Assembly: GCF_026016445.1 (NCBI RefSeq)
Contig: NZ_CP096147.1
Coordinates: 2,702,501-2,766,500 of the forward strand
Length of the DNA: 64,000 nucleotides
From: Cognatishimia activa
Lineage (GTDB): Bacteria > Pseudomonadota > Alphaproteobacteria > Rhodobacterales > Rhodobacteraceae
Direction: 5' to 3'
Below the pieces are notes generated by a model, which saw only the letters and a program-made list of their open reading frames with translations, was not told where the DNA came from and did no database searches. Position 1 is the stretch's first letter, and every line of letters starts with the position of its first letter. The translations under genes and the position numbers were made by a program. This document shows, one piece after another, positions 51,522-60,173 of the stretch.

Positions 51522-52288
51522 CCTGTGACGACTACGCCTCCGTCTACAACCATCGCCTGGCCGGTCATCATTTTGCTCGCATCGGACGCTAAGAAAAGGG
51601 TTGCCCCAACGATATCTTCGGGTCCAAGCGTATCCTTCAGGCATTGACGTTCCAGATGTTCCTCAAGTGCTTCAGGTGTGACCCAGAGCTCTTTTTGCTT
51701 ATCTGTCAGCACCCAGCCGGGTGCCAAAGCGTTCACTCGAACGCCATCAGGTCCAAACTCGCGCGCGAGGCTACGGGTCATTCCATTTATGCCCGAGTTC
51801 GCAGTTGTGTAAGCTGGATATCCTGAATTACCCATCATGTAGGATATCGATGTGAAGTTAATGATTGCGCCACCATTGCCTTGCTTCATGCCCCTCAGAG
51901 CTTCTTGGCAAGCAAAGAAATAGGCTTTCAAATTGATTGCCTGGCTCCAGTCCCAAAACTCCTCATCAACATCCAAAGTCTCATGGCGCTTGTCATTTGC
52001 AGCGTTATTCACCAATGCGGTGATGGTTCCGTGCGCTTCAGCCGATTTTTGCATTGCCGCTTTCAGCGCTGGAATATCTGTAATGTCACATTGGATGAAC
52101 AGCGGACGAATACCGTGTTTCTCTTCCATTTCGTCACAGAATTCAGTCGCATCAGATCGACCCACAAAGGCCACCTTTGCGCCCTGTGCCATAAAGCCAT
52201 CGGTTAGAAAGGCACCGATGCCGGAGCCACCGCCTGTGATAAAAACAGATTTATCTTTCAAATCATGAAAGGTTGCATTCACGGTCAT
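51518..52288 (-). CDS. SDR dehydrogenase, probable sugar (galactose) 1-dehydrogenase
   Basis: A 256-residue classical SDR with the cofactor loop GGGSGIG at 19-25, NNAA at 94-97, the catalytic serine in FTSISY near 147, and Tyr160 in YPAYTTANSG. The lysine of YxxxK is Asn164, an unusual change. Position between dehydratase and KDGal kinase points to oxidation of galactose to galactonolactone, the first step of the De Ley-Doudoroff route. Arabinose or fucose dehydrogenase activity is possible. It overlaps its neighbours by one and four bases. Confidence 0.83.
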   Translation of the reverse strand: MTVNATFHDLKDKSVFITGGGSGIGAFLTDGFMAQGAKVAFVGRSDATEFCDEMEEKHGIRPLFIQCDITDIPALKAAMQKSAEAHGTITALVNNAANDKRHETLDVDEEFWDWSQAINLKAYFFACQEALRGMKQGNGGAIINFTSISYMMGNSGYPAYTTANSGINGMTRSLAREFGPDGVRVNALAPGWVLTDKQKELWVTPEALEEHLERQCLKDTLGPEDIVGATLFLASDASKMMTGQAMVVDGGVVVTG

Positions 52289-53997
52289 CAGTGACTCTCC
52301 CGAGTAACAGGGCGGGTGTCTTTGCCCACCAGAAAATCAAGGTCTGCGCCTTTGTCGGCTTGCAGAACGTGATCGACATACATTTTGGCATAGCCACGCG
52401 AATAATGCGGATCAGGTGCGACCCAATCGGCGCGGCGGCTTTCCATTTCTTCTTCGCTGATCAGAAGCTCCAGCACACCTGTTGAGGCGGAAATCTTGAT
52501 CCGGTCACCTGTTTTCACCAAGGCGATTGGACCACCTGCGGTGGCCTCCGGCGCGACATGCAAAATCACCGTGCCAAAGGCGGTACCCGACATACGCGCG
52601 TCAGAGACGCGGATGATGTCTTTGACACCCTTCTTTGCGAGCTTTGCAGGGATGGGCATATCGCCCACTTCCGGCATGCCAGGATAGCCTTTTGGTCCAC
52701 AATGCTTCAGAACCAGAATTGTGTTTTCATCCACTGGCAGGTCTTCGCGGTCGATATTTGCTTTCAGCTCTTCGATGCTTTCAAACACATAGGCTTCGCC
52801 TTCGTGTTCCAGCAAATGGTCAGAGGCCGCCGACGGTTTAACGATCGCACCGTTCGGCGCAAGGTTGCCGCGTAGAACACGCAAGCCTGCGGCCGGTTTG
52901 CGTGGTTCGTCAAAGGCATAAATCACATCACGATTGTAGCATTCCGCTTCTTCATAATAGTGAGAGATATCCTTGCCCATCACTGTGTTGGCATTGCGCA
53001 GCTTGTGCGAAATTTCTTTTAGCACAACAGGCACGCCACCAGCGTAGCAAAAGTCTTCCATCAAGTATTTGCCTGAAGGCATGCAGTTAACCAGCAGAGG
53101 AATTTCGCCGCCAATCTCGAAATCTTCCATTGTCAGGTCAACACCAACCCGGCCCGCCAGCGCGAGGAGATGGATCACCGCATTGGTTGATCCACCCAAA
53201 GCCGCATTGGCCAAAATGGCGTTTTCAAAGCTTTCTTTGGTTAGGACATCAGAGATTTTCAAATCTTCTTCAACCATCTCAACGATGCGTTTGCCCGTCA
53301 TATGAGCGAGCGCCATCCGGCGCGCATCAACCGCTGGCAGCGTACCGTTCATAGGCAAAGAAAGTCCCATCGCTTCGGACAGCGACGACGTCGTGGATGC
53401 CGTACCCATAGTCATACAGACACCCTTAGAACGGCTCATGCCGGATTCGGTCGCCATAAAGTCCTTCAGGGTCATTTCGCCGGCTTTTACAGCCGTAGCG
53501 AATTTGCGCACATCCGTGCCGGAACCCAGATCGCGCCCCTTCCACTTGCCGTTCAACATCGGACCTGCGGAGACCACGATAGAAGGCAGATCAACGGATG
53601 CTGCGCCCATCAACTGGCCCGGAGTGGTCTTGTCGCAGCCGCCCAAAAGAACGACCCCATCCATACCATAGGCACGAATGGATTCTTCCACGTCCATCGC
53701 AAGTAGGTTGCGGAACAGCATCGCGGTCGGCTTCATTTGGGTTTCACCCAGCGACATCACCGGGAACTCCACTGGAAAACCACCGGCTTCCCAGACGCCC
53801 CGTTTCACCCCTTCGGCCAGCTCGCGCAGGCCGGAGTTACAGGGGGTCAATTCAGACCAAGTATTGCAAATACCGATGACCGGTCGGCCATCAAAGGCAT
53901 GATCAGGGAAGCCTTGGTTTTTCATCCAGCTGCGACGGATAAAGCCATCTTTATCCATCATTCCGTACCAACTGCGATTGCGTCTGTCTTTGGTCAT
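52288..53997 (-). CDS. IlvD/Edd family sugar acid dehydratase
   Basis: A 569-residue iron-sulfur dehydratase. Cluster cysteines lie in CNTWSELTPCNSG, LGGCDKTTPGQL and GVCMTMGTAST, and the C-terminal domain has SDARMSGTAFGTVILHV. It falls with the sugar-acid branch (arabonate/galactonate/xylonate type) rather than dihydroxyacid dehydratase, judging from the start WYGMMDKDGFIRRSWMKNQG. Here it should dehydrate galactonate to KDGal, a job done by the enolase-type DgoD in E. coli. It overlaps the GH36 gene by four bases. Confidence 0.9.
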   Translation of the reverse strand: MTKDRRNRSWYGMMDKDGFIRRSWMKNQGFPDHAFDGRPVIGICNTWSELTPCNSGLRELAEGVKRGVWEAGGFPVEFPVMSLGETQMKPTAMLFRNLLAMDVEESIRAYGMDGVVLLGGCDKTTPGQLMGAASVDLPSIVVSAGPMLNGKWKGRDLGSGTDVRKFATAVKAGEMTLKDFMATESGMSRSKGVCMTMGTASTTSSLSEAMGLSLPMNGTLPAVDARRMALAHMTGKRIVEMVEEDLKISDVLTKESFENAILANAALGGSTNAVIHLLALAGRVGVDLTMEDFEIGGEIPLLVNCMPSGKYLMEDFCYAGGVPVVLKEISHKLRNANTVMGKDISHYYEEAECYNRDVIYAFDEPRKPAAGLRVLRGNLAPNGAIVKPSAASDHLLEHEGEAYVFESIEELKANIDREDLPVDENTILVLKHCGPKGYPGMPEVGDMPIPAKLAKKGVKDIIRVSDARMSGTAFGTVILHVAPEATAGGPIALVKTGDRIKISASTGVLELLISEEEMESRRADWVAPDPHYSRGYAKMYVDHVLQADKGADLDFLVGKDTRPVTRESH

Positions 53998-56078
53998 AGA
54001 CGTGTTCCTTCAAGCACCCACATCCTGTCGGGGAAGCTCCACGGCAAGGTCAGGCCATGCGACATCAAATATGCCCCGCTGACGACCAATCCCTCGGACT
54101 TGAGCAATGGTGTGCCACGCGACAATTCTGGCGCATCTTCTTTGTTGATCAATTCGATCCGGTACATCGCGTCAGGGGACAGGCGCGTCAAGCGCAAAGG
54201 CCGTGGAGCGATCTGCGAAGATGTCCCTGCCCTGCCCGCAAACACCACAAAACGGCTCCCACCTTCGGCAAGTTGTTGTTCTGCAATCGTGCTGGGGTCT
54301 GAACTATCCAAACGCAGAATATCTGCGCGGTTCATCCAATGACGATTATCTTTCCACCACGTTGTAACATCTTTCAGAACAGAGGCTTCTTCGTCCGTCA
54401 GCTCGCGCGGGTCCATCTCAAAACCCATATGGCGTTGCGCGGCCACCCAAGCTCGGAAGCGGATATCATAAACCCGACCAGATGTGTGACATTCACGTGG
54501 ACCCACATGGCTGCCCGTCACGGCTGACGGCAAGAAGATCGCCGCGTTATGCTGCATCTTCAGCCGCTCATGGGCATCGTTGGAATCTGACAACCAGACA
54601 CGATGCGTGCGGCTGAGAATCCCAAAGTCGATGCGACCACCACCAGAAGCGCAGCTCTCGATTTCCACCTTCGGGAAGGCCTCGCGCAAACGATCAATCA
54701 GCGCATAGGAGCCACGGGTTTGAGAGGCATCCGGGCTCGGCAACACGCGGTTGTGGTCCCATTTGATGTAGTCGATTTCGTGATCGCTCAGGATTTTTCC
54801 AATACGATCAAACAGGAACTCCTGCACATCAGGCAGCGCCATATTCAACGCTTTCTGTTGACGTCCGAGGATCTGGTCCTCGCCCCCCAATGCCCAATCC
54901 GGGTGCGCACGGTGGATATTGGAATCCTCGTTGATCATCTCTGGCTCAAACCAGATGCCAAAGGACATACCCTCAGCGTGCACATGATCGATGAGCGGCT
55001 TGAGGCCCTCAGGGTATTTGCGGGGGTCTACCTCCCAATCGGACAACGCCATGGTGTCGTCATCACGATTTCCAAACCAGCCATCGTCCAGAACAAAGCG
55101 CTCAGCACCAAGCGCCGCAGCGCGGCTGGCAATATCTTTCAGTTCAGGCAGGTTATGGTTGAAGTAGACTGCTTCCCAACAGTTGTAGTGCACGGGACGC
55201 GGGCGTTCGGGATCGGGCCAAGTCACGACACGGTCGCGCAGGTGACGTTGGAAAGCGACGGCGCATCCATTGATGCCGTCGTCAGAAAACATAGCGTATA
55301 GCGTGGCCGTAGCGAAATGCGTTTTGGCTTGCAGCTCAACGCGCGTGGCATGACCAAACTGGATTTGGCGACGCCCATCAGGCAGTTCTTCGGCAGCCAT
55401 ACGGTGACCACCTGACCAACCATAGTGGAAGGCGTAAGCATGGCCAGAAGCGTTCGTTGCACCACGACAAGGCACGATCAGGCCCGGGAAGTGCTCGTGC
55501 CCCGTTCGACCTGTACGGTTTTCGCGGTAGCGCATACCCGCCGACCACGGAGTGCGGTTCATTTGGAATTCGCCACACCAACGCCCTGCAAAGTCTATCA
55601 TCTCATCAGAACTTTGCGGTGCCGGGAAAACGGGTGCTGACAGCCAATGAAGATGCACTGGACGATCTGCATCCACCCAAGCTTTGGCTTCGATCACATG
55701 GGTCTGACCATCGATCGCAAAGCGCGCGGAATAGGTCAGAACATCGTCCTGATCCTTAAAGATCAACGTCAACGCATCGTCTTCTTCCACAGCTTCGGCA
55801 AAGCAGAATTTCGGCAACAAAGGTGTGCCATCCTGCTCACGCACACTCATCCCTGGTTGACCAGGGAAAGTCCGTGTTGCCTCTGGGCAAATCGACAATT
55901 CAGGGTTTTGGTCGAGCATCCCCCCGGTCACATCGAGGACATGGGCTTTATAAAGAGTTGTCAGATCTTCTTGGTCTGACAGTCTGGGCCCCCAGTAGAC
56001 CACCTCAGCGAGGTGGTCATGTTGGGAACCCAGAACGAGCGTTTGACGTGAGTCATCAAGACGCCAGCATCGGATCAT
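53994..56078 (-). CDS. GH36 alpha-galactosidase
   Basis: A 694-residue cytosolic retaining enzyme hydrolysing alpha-1,6-galactosides such as melibiose and raffinose. After an N-terminal beta-sandwich (about 1-290), the barrel starts at PVHYNCWEAVYFNHN. The nucleophile is Asp441 in DYIKWDHNR and the acid/base lies in VWLSDSNDA near 498, with ESCASGGGRIDFG between. Length fits the bacterial GH36 type. It is coupled to the permease gene by an ATGA overlap. Confidence 0.95.
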   Translation of the reverse strand: MIRCWRLDDSRQTLVLGSQHDHLAEVVYWGPRLSDQEDLTTLYKAHVLDVTGGMLDQNPELSICPEATRTFPGQPGMSVREQDGTPLLPKFCFAEAVEEDDALTLIFKDQDDVLTYSARFAIDGQTHVIEAKAWVDADRPVHLHWLSAPVFPAPQSSDEMIDFAGRWCGEFQMNRTPWSAGMRYRENRTGRTGHEHFPGLIVPCRGATNASGHAYAFHYGWSGGHRMAAEELPDGRRQIQFGHATRVELQAKTHFATATLYAMFSDDGINGCAVAFQRHLRDRVVTWPDPERPRPVHYNCWEAVYFNHNLPELKDIASRAAALGAERFVLDDGWFGNRDDDTMALSDWEVDPRKYPEGLKPLIDHVHAEGMSFGIWFEPEMINEDSNIHRAHPDWALGGEDQILGRQQKALNMALPDVQEFLFDRIGKILSDHEIDYIKWDHNRVLPSPDASQTRGSYALIDRLREAFPKVEIESCASGGGRIDFGILSRTHRVWLSDSNDAHERLKMQHNAAIFLPSAVTGSHVGPRECHTSGRVYDIRFRAWVAAQRHMGFEMDPRELTDEEASVLKDVTTWWKDNRHWMNRADILRLDSSDPSTIAEQQLAEGGSRFVVFAGRAGTSSQIAPRPLRLTRLSPDAMYRIELINKEDAPELSRGTPLLKSEGLVVSGAYLMSHGLTLPWSFPDRMWVLEGTRL

Positions 56079-56923
56079 TTAACGGCTCCTAAAGTGAGGC
56101 CGGCAATGAAGTGTTTCTGCATCAGGAAGAACATCGCCACAGGCGGAAGCGCTGCCACAATGGAGCCTGCACTCATCAGGTGATATGCGGCACGGTACTG
56201 AGCATTAAAGCTCGTGATACCCGCAGTCACCGGCTGACTTTCAGCACCCTGTGTCAGGACGATCGCCCAGAAGAAGTCGTTCCAGATGAAAGTGAAAATC
56301 AACACCGCCATGGCTGCCAGCGCTGGTTTCATCAGCGGCAGCACCACGTACCAGAAGATTCTCCATTCTGCCACGCCTTCAACACGTGCCACCTCGATCA
56401 GATCGAACGGCAGCGCTTTGATGAAGTTCCGCATGAACAGAGTACAGAAACCGGTCTGGAAAGCGATGTGGAAGAACACAAGTCCGGCCTTGGTATTGTA
56501 TAGACCCATATCCAACGTCAGATCCCGAACCGGAACCATGAGAATTTGGAATGGAACGAAGTTGCCCGCCACGAACATAAAGAAAATCCAGAGGTTCGAA
56601 CGGAATTTGTAAACGCCCAGCGCAAAGCCGGTCATAGAACTTAGAACAACACAACCGATCACGGTTGGCACCGTAATCATAACCGAGTTCAACAAATACC
56701 GCGGCATGTCAGAAGCAAAGAACACCTTACCGTAGTTTGTTGCAAACTCGATGGATGTCGGAAGACCCCAGTAGTTACCAGTAGTAAAATCCGCATCAGG
56801 CTTGATCGAGAACACCGCAACCGCCAGCAATGGCAAAAGCCAAAGCACCAATGCGACAGGCAGAAGTGCCTGATAGGTTAATTGCCAGCTACGAGATGAT
56901 TTTTCGATTGGAGTCGGAAACAT
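56075..56923 (-). CDS. sugar ABC transporter permease (MalG type)
   Basis: A 282-residue inner-membrane protein with about six helices. The ATPase-contact EAA loop is EVARVEGVAEWRIFWYVVLPLMKPALA. The TTGNYWGLPTSIEFATNYGKVFFASDMPRYLLNS segment is typical of the CUT1 second permease. I used the ATG at 56923, two bases after the first permease gene; the frame further upstream lies inside that gene. With the first permease it forms the pore of the galactoside importer. Confidence 0.93.
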   Translation of the reverse strand: MFPTPIEKSSRSWQLTYQALLPVALVLWLLPLLAVAVFSIKPDADFTTGNYWGLPTSIEFATNYGKVFFASDMPRYLLNSVMITVPTVIGCVVLSSMTGFALGVYKFRSNLWIFFMFVAGNFVPFQILMVPVRDLTLDMGLYNTKAGLVFFHIAFQTGFCTLFMRNFIKALPFDLIEVARVEGVAEWRIFWYVVLPLMKPALAAMAVLIFTFIWNDFFWAIVLTQGAESQPVTAGITSFNAQYRAAYHLMSAGSIVAALPPVAMFFLMQKHFIAGLTLGAVK

Positions 56924-56924
56924 A

Positions 56925-57842
56925 TCAGCGGCCTCCCTTTTCGTCTTTGTACATCGACCACAGGAAGTATGTGATGAAGCACAGCATGATGAGGAAGAGG
57001 ACAACCGCGATGGATGCGCCATAGCCCATACGGAACCCGTATTCAGACAAGGCTACTTCGAACATGTAGAATGACAACACTCGGCTTTCACCAAACGGGC
57101 CACCATTGGTCATGATCGAGATCAGGTCGAAGGACCGCAGCGCACCAATGATTGTCACGACAAAGGCGATGAATGTCGCAGGTTTCAGCTGAGGAACGAT
57201 GATATGCCACAGCATTTTCCAGCCCTTCGCTCCATCCAGACGAGCAGCTTCGATTTGCTCTGGATCAACAGCATTTAGGCCGGTGAGGTAGAGGATCATA
57301 CAATAAGCCGTCTGCGGCCAGATGCCGGCGGCAATGATGCCGTAGGTCACATAGCGCTCATCACCAAGGACGTTGATCGGATCGATTCCGAACACGCCAA
57401 GGAATTGGTTCAATAGACCAAATGTTGGATCGTAGAACCACGTGAACACCAGACCCACAACCACTTGTGAAATCACAAATGGGAAGAAGAACAGTGACTT
57501 GTAGAGGCGAATGCCTGTCACGGTCTGGTTCAAGAAAAGTGCGATAAACAAGCCTGCTGGGATCGCCAGCAGATACAAGACCAACCAGATCAGGTTGTTA
57601 CGCAAAGAGACGTAAAACGCGTCGTCCCAATAAAGCTCTTCGTAGTTTCCAAGGCCAACCCATTCTGCCTCGCCAAGACCGTCCCACTCATAGAAGGAGA
57701 CGTTGATCGACTGAAAGATTGGAAAGATGACGTAAAGCAAGAACATGGCAACGCCAGGGATCAAGAAGAGCCAGGGCGTCGCGGCAATTTCGTTCCGCTT
57801 ATACCACGAGTTTTTGGTCGTGGCTTCGGTGGTTGAAGACAT
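56925..57842 (-). CDS. sugar ABC transporter permease (MalF type)
   Basis: A 305-residue CUT1 permease with about six helices. The N-terminal WLFLIPGVAMFLLYVIFPIFQSINVSF and the EAA loop EAARLDGAKGWKMLWHIIVPQLKPA are diagnostic. The ATG at 57842 has GGAG seven bases upstream; a TTG two codons before it lacks one. It follows the binding-protein gene after 124 bases that carry a strong hairpin, suggesting lower expression than the binding protein. Confidence 0.93.
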   Translation of the reverse strand: MSSTTEATTKNSWYKRNEIAATPWLFLIPGVAMFLLYVIFPIFQSINVSFYEWDGLGEAEWVGLGNYEELYWDDAFYVSLRNNLIWLVLYLLAIPAGLFIALFLNQTVTGIRLYKSLFFFPFVISQVVVGLVFTWFYDPTFGLLNQFLGVFGIDPINVLGDERYVTYGIIAAGIWPQTAYCMILYLTGLNAVDPEQIEAARLDGAKGWKMLWHIIVPQLKPATFIAFVVTIIGALRSFDLISIMTNGGPFGESRVLSFYMFEVALSEYGFRMGYGASIAVVLFLIMLCFITYFLWSMYKDEKGGR

Positions 57843-57925
57843 TATCAATCTCCGAGAGGGGTGCGGGCGTCTGTGTCATCAGCAGGGTTGGAGGAGGCAT
57901 GATGCCGACAGCGCTTTAACAGAAA

Positions 57926-57955
57926 GAGGGCGCAGCACACCTGTGCAGCGCCCTC
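57926..57955 (-). terminator. hairpin between binding-protein and permease genes
   Basis: Outer stem GAGGGCGC/GCGCCCTC and inner stem GCACA/TGTGC around a two-base core. It has no T-run, so it more likely stabilises the upstream mRNA or partly attenuates than fully ends transcription. Confidence 0.6.
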
Positions 57956-57966
57956 AAGAACAAGAC

Positions 57967-59232
57967 TTACTTGTAGATACGCTGAGCTGCGCGATCCAGG
58001 CGTGCTAGGATTTTGTCCAGATTGTCAGGCTTCACCATGAACTCCTGGAAACCTTCCATCGCAACTTTCGCCATTTCAGCCGGTGCGTCACGGTCAAAGA
58101 ACTGCGCAACACCACCTGGGCTGTTGGAAGACAGCATCTCAAAACCTTCTTTCAGGAACTTGTCGTCATCTACAGAAGACTTCGCGTTCACTGGCAGCTG
58201 ACCCAGGTTTTCACCGTTGTTGATCAGAGTTTGGTTTTCTGCAGAAACAACAAACTTCAGGAAGGCTTTAGCTGCATCTTTGTTTTTCGCAGCAGATGGG
58301 ATGTGGAAGGTGTCAGTTGGCGCGTCTTCCGCCAGTTCAACACCTGCAGTGATCGCTGGGAACTGGTAGAAGTCCAGCTTGCTATCATCCAGACCTGCTT
58401 CACGCAGTGGTGGAACCGCAAAGTTACCTTTCAGGATCGCTGCTGCGTCACCGGACACGATGAACGGCAGGGATTCCTGCCAGCTGTATGCTGTGTGGTT
58501 GTCAATGAACGCGCCCATGTCGATCAGCTCGCGCCAGTTGGCGAAAGTTGCTGCAACACCAGCGTCTGTCCAAGGGATTTCACCACCGGTCAGCTTTGCA
58601 TGGTAGTCATAGCCATTGGTACGCATGTTCAGGTAATCAAACCAGCCGCCTGCAGTCCAAAGGAATTTGGTACCGATGGTGTAGCACTTACGGCCAGAGT
58701 CGATAATCGCCTGACAGTTAGACTTCATTTCATCGAAGTTCGCCGGCTCGCTCAGACCCAGTTCTTCGTAGATGTCTTTGCGGTAGTAAACACCCCATTG
58801 GTAATAGGTGTATGGAACACCCCATTGCTTACCATCGAGGGTCATCGCACCTTTGGTAGATGCGAGGTCTGCCAGCTCAGGCTCACCCCAAAGATCAGAG
58901 ATATCCTCGAACAGACCCGCGTCTACATATGGCTTCATGCGGTTTGCCGCATACCAGTTTGCAACGTCAGGTGCGTTCGCTGTCAGGAAGTTACGGATCT
59001 GAGTCTTGTAAGCTTCGCGATCAATCACGGTCAGCTCGATGTTCAGATCAGGATGCATCGCGCCGAAACGCTCTACCATGCCTTCCATAACCGCACGTGG
59101 TGCAGGGTTAGACATGTCAGAGAAGATGACGAGATCGCCAGACAGCTTCGCGTGGCCATCTGCAAATGCACCTGTTGAGAGCGCAGCAGTCGCAGCCAAG
59201 GTCGCCAAGACGGACTTGGTTTTGTGGAACAT
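57967..59232 (-). CDS. sugar ABC transporter substrate-binding protein
   Basis: A 421-residue periplasmic protein of the family 1 (CUT1) binding proteins. A signal peptide covers about residues 1-24 and ends GAFA. KLSGDLVIFSDMSNPAPRAVMEGMVERFGAMHPDL starts the mature fold, and YTYYQWGVYYRKDIYEELG and LKGNFAVPPL are typical. The ATG at 59232 has GGGGAGG before it. It heads the minus-strand operon; two IclR-type operator candidates lie just upstream. Likely ligands are galactosides, given the GH36 and GH42 genes. Confidence 0.93.
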   Translation of the reverse strand: MFHKTKSVLATLAATAALSTGAFADGHAKLSGDLVIFSDMSNPAPRAVMEGMVERFGAMHPDLNIELTVIDREAYKTQIRNFLTANAPDVANWYAANRMKPYVDAGLFEDISDLWGEPELADLASTKGAMTLDGKQWGVPYTYYQWGVYYRKDIYEELGLSEPANFDEMKSNCQAIIDSGRKCYTIGTKFLWTAGGWFDYLNMRTNGYDYHAKLTGGEIPWTDAGVAATFANWRELIDMGAFIDNHTAYSWQESLPFIVSGDAAAILKGNFAVPPLREAGLDDSKLDFYQFPAITAGVELAEDAPTDTFHIPSAAKNKDAAKAFLKFVVSAENQTLINNGENLGQLPVNAKSSVDDDKFLKEGFEMLSSNSPGGVAQFFDRDAPAEMAKVAMEGFQEFMVKPDNLDKILARLDRAAQRIYK

Positions 59233-59261
59233 GGTTTTCCTCCCCATTTTGCTCCAATTTA

Positions 59262-59278
59262 GTTCCAATTATTGGAAC
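59262..59278. promoter_or_regulatory. palindromic operator, probable IclR-family site
   Basis: GTTCCAATTATTGGAAC is perfectly symmetric (eight-base arms around one base) and lies 30 bases upstream of the binding-protein start, between it and the divergent IclR gene. Symmetry and location make it the best candidate for the regulator. Confidence 0.7.
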
Positions 59279-59281
59279 CAA

Positions 59282-59299
59282 GTTTTAACTATTGAAAAC
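59282..59299. promoter_or_regulatory. imperfect second palindrome
   Basis: GTTTTAACTATTGAAAAC has five perfect outer bases per arm and an AT-rich centre, three bases after the perfect site. It may be a weaker second site. Confidence 0.35.
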
Positions 59300-59371
59300 A
59301 ATGCGCATGATACGTACAGTTGTCAACATGTTTCGACGGCGAGGAGCCGTTGAGACAGGGAGGAAAATAGA

Positions 59372-60157
59372 ATGAATAAGCCGGAAAAAAAGGACGGCAC
59401 GGTCGGCAAGGCTTTGGAAATCCTTGACCTGGTCGCCGAATTCGAACGTCCTGTTCGGTTCTCAGAGTTGCTCGCTCAGAGCAGGCATCCCAAGGCCACC
59501 CTCTACCGATTCTTACAGACATTAACGAATCAAGGGATGCTCTCGTATGATGAATCATCGCAAACTTATAACATTGGTCTAAAAGTTTTGCGCCTCGCTC
59601 ATGCGGCCTGGAAGAACGCCTCCCTTGCTCCAATCGCATCCGAAATAATGGATGATTTGGCCAAAAAAATACATGAAACCATTCATTTGGCACAAATGGA
59701 GAATGGCCAAGTCCTCTTTGTAGACAAGCGCAGAAGCTCTTCTCTCTTTGATACCTTGGCCCAAACGGGTCGCGTGGCGCCTGCACATTGTACGGGCGTT
59801 GGCAAAGTAATTTTGGCTTTTATGAGCCCAGAACGACTGGAGCGCGCACTCCGACAACAGGCTTTCGTACCTTATACAGCGGCCACACATCGCGATCGCG
59901 AGAGTTTGATTGGGGAATTTGAAGAAATCCGAACGAGTGGCGTGGCATTCGATCGGGAAGAGCACGAGGAAGGGATCATTTCGATAGCAGCCCCGATTCT
60001 GTTGAATAACGGAAAGGTGGTTGGATCAGTCTCGATCGCGACCTCAACTACACGTCACTCGCTAAAAGATTTGGAAGAATTCAAAGCGTTGCTGACGGAA
60101 ACGACGAGAAAAATTGGCGATGCAGCTACAACGTGGCAGTTCCCGTCGCCGAACTAA
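59372..60157 (+). CDS. IclR-family transcriptional regulator
   Basis: A 261-residue regulator. The winged helix is in VGKALEILDLVAEFERPVRFSELLAQSRHPKATLYRFLQTL and QGMLSYDESSQTYNIGLKVL, followed by the effector domain with GKVILAFMSPERLERAL and GVAFDREEHEEGIISIAAPI. The effector should be galactose or a pathway intermediate. It is divergent from the transport/catabolic operon and 16 bases ahead of the ATPase gene. Confidence 0.93.
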   Translation: MNKPEKKDGTVGKALEILDLVAEFERPVRFSELLAQSRHPKATLYRFLQTLTNQGMLSYDESSQTYNIGLKVLRLAHAAWKNASLAPIASEIMDDLAKKIHETIHLAQMENGQVLFVDKRRSSSLFDTLAQTGRVAPAHCTGVGKVILAFMSPERLERALRQQAFVPYTAATHRDRESLIGEFEEIRTSGVAFDREEHEEGIISIAAPILLNNGKVVGSVSIATSTTRHSLKDLEEFKALLTETTRKIGDAATTWQFPSPN

Positions 60158-60173
60158 GTGGAGATAAATCTAA

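Noticed and set aside
58231..59178. Long open frame on the plus strand across the binding-protein gene
   Set aside because: Antisense to a clear periplasmic binding protein; composition is not protein-like.
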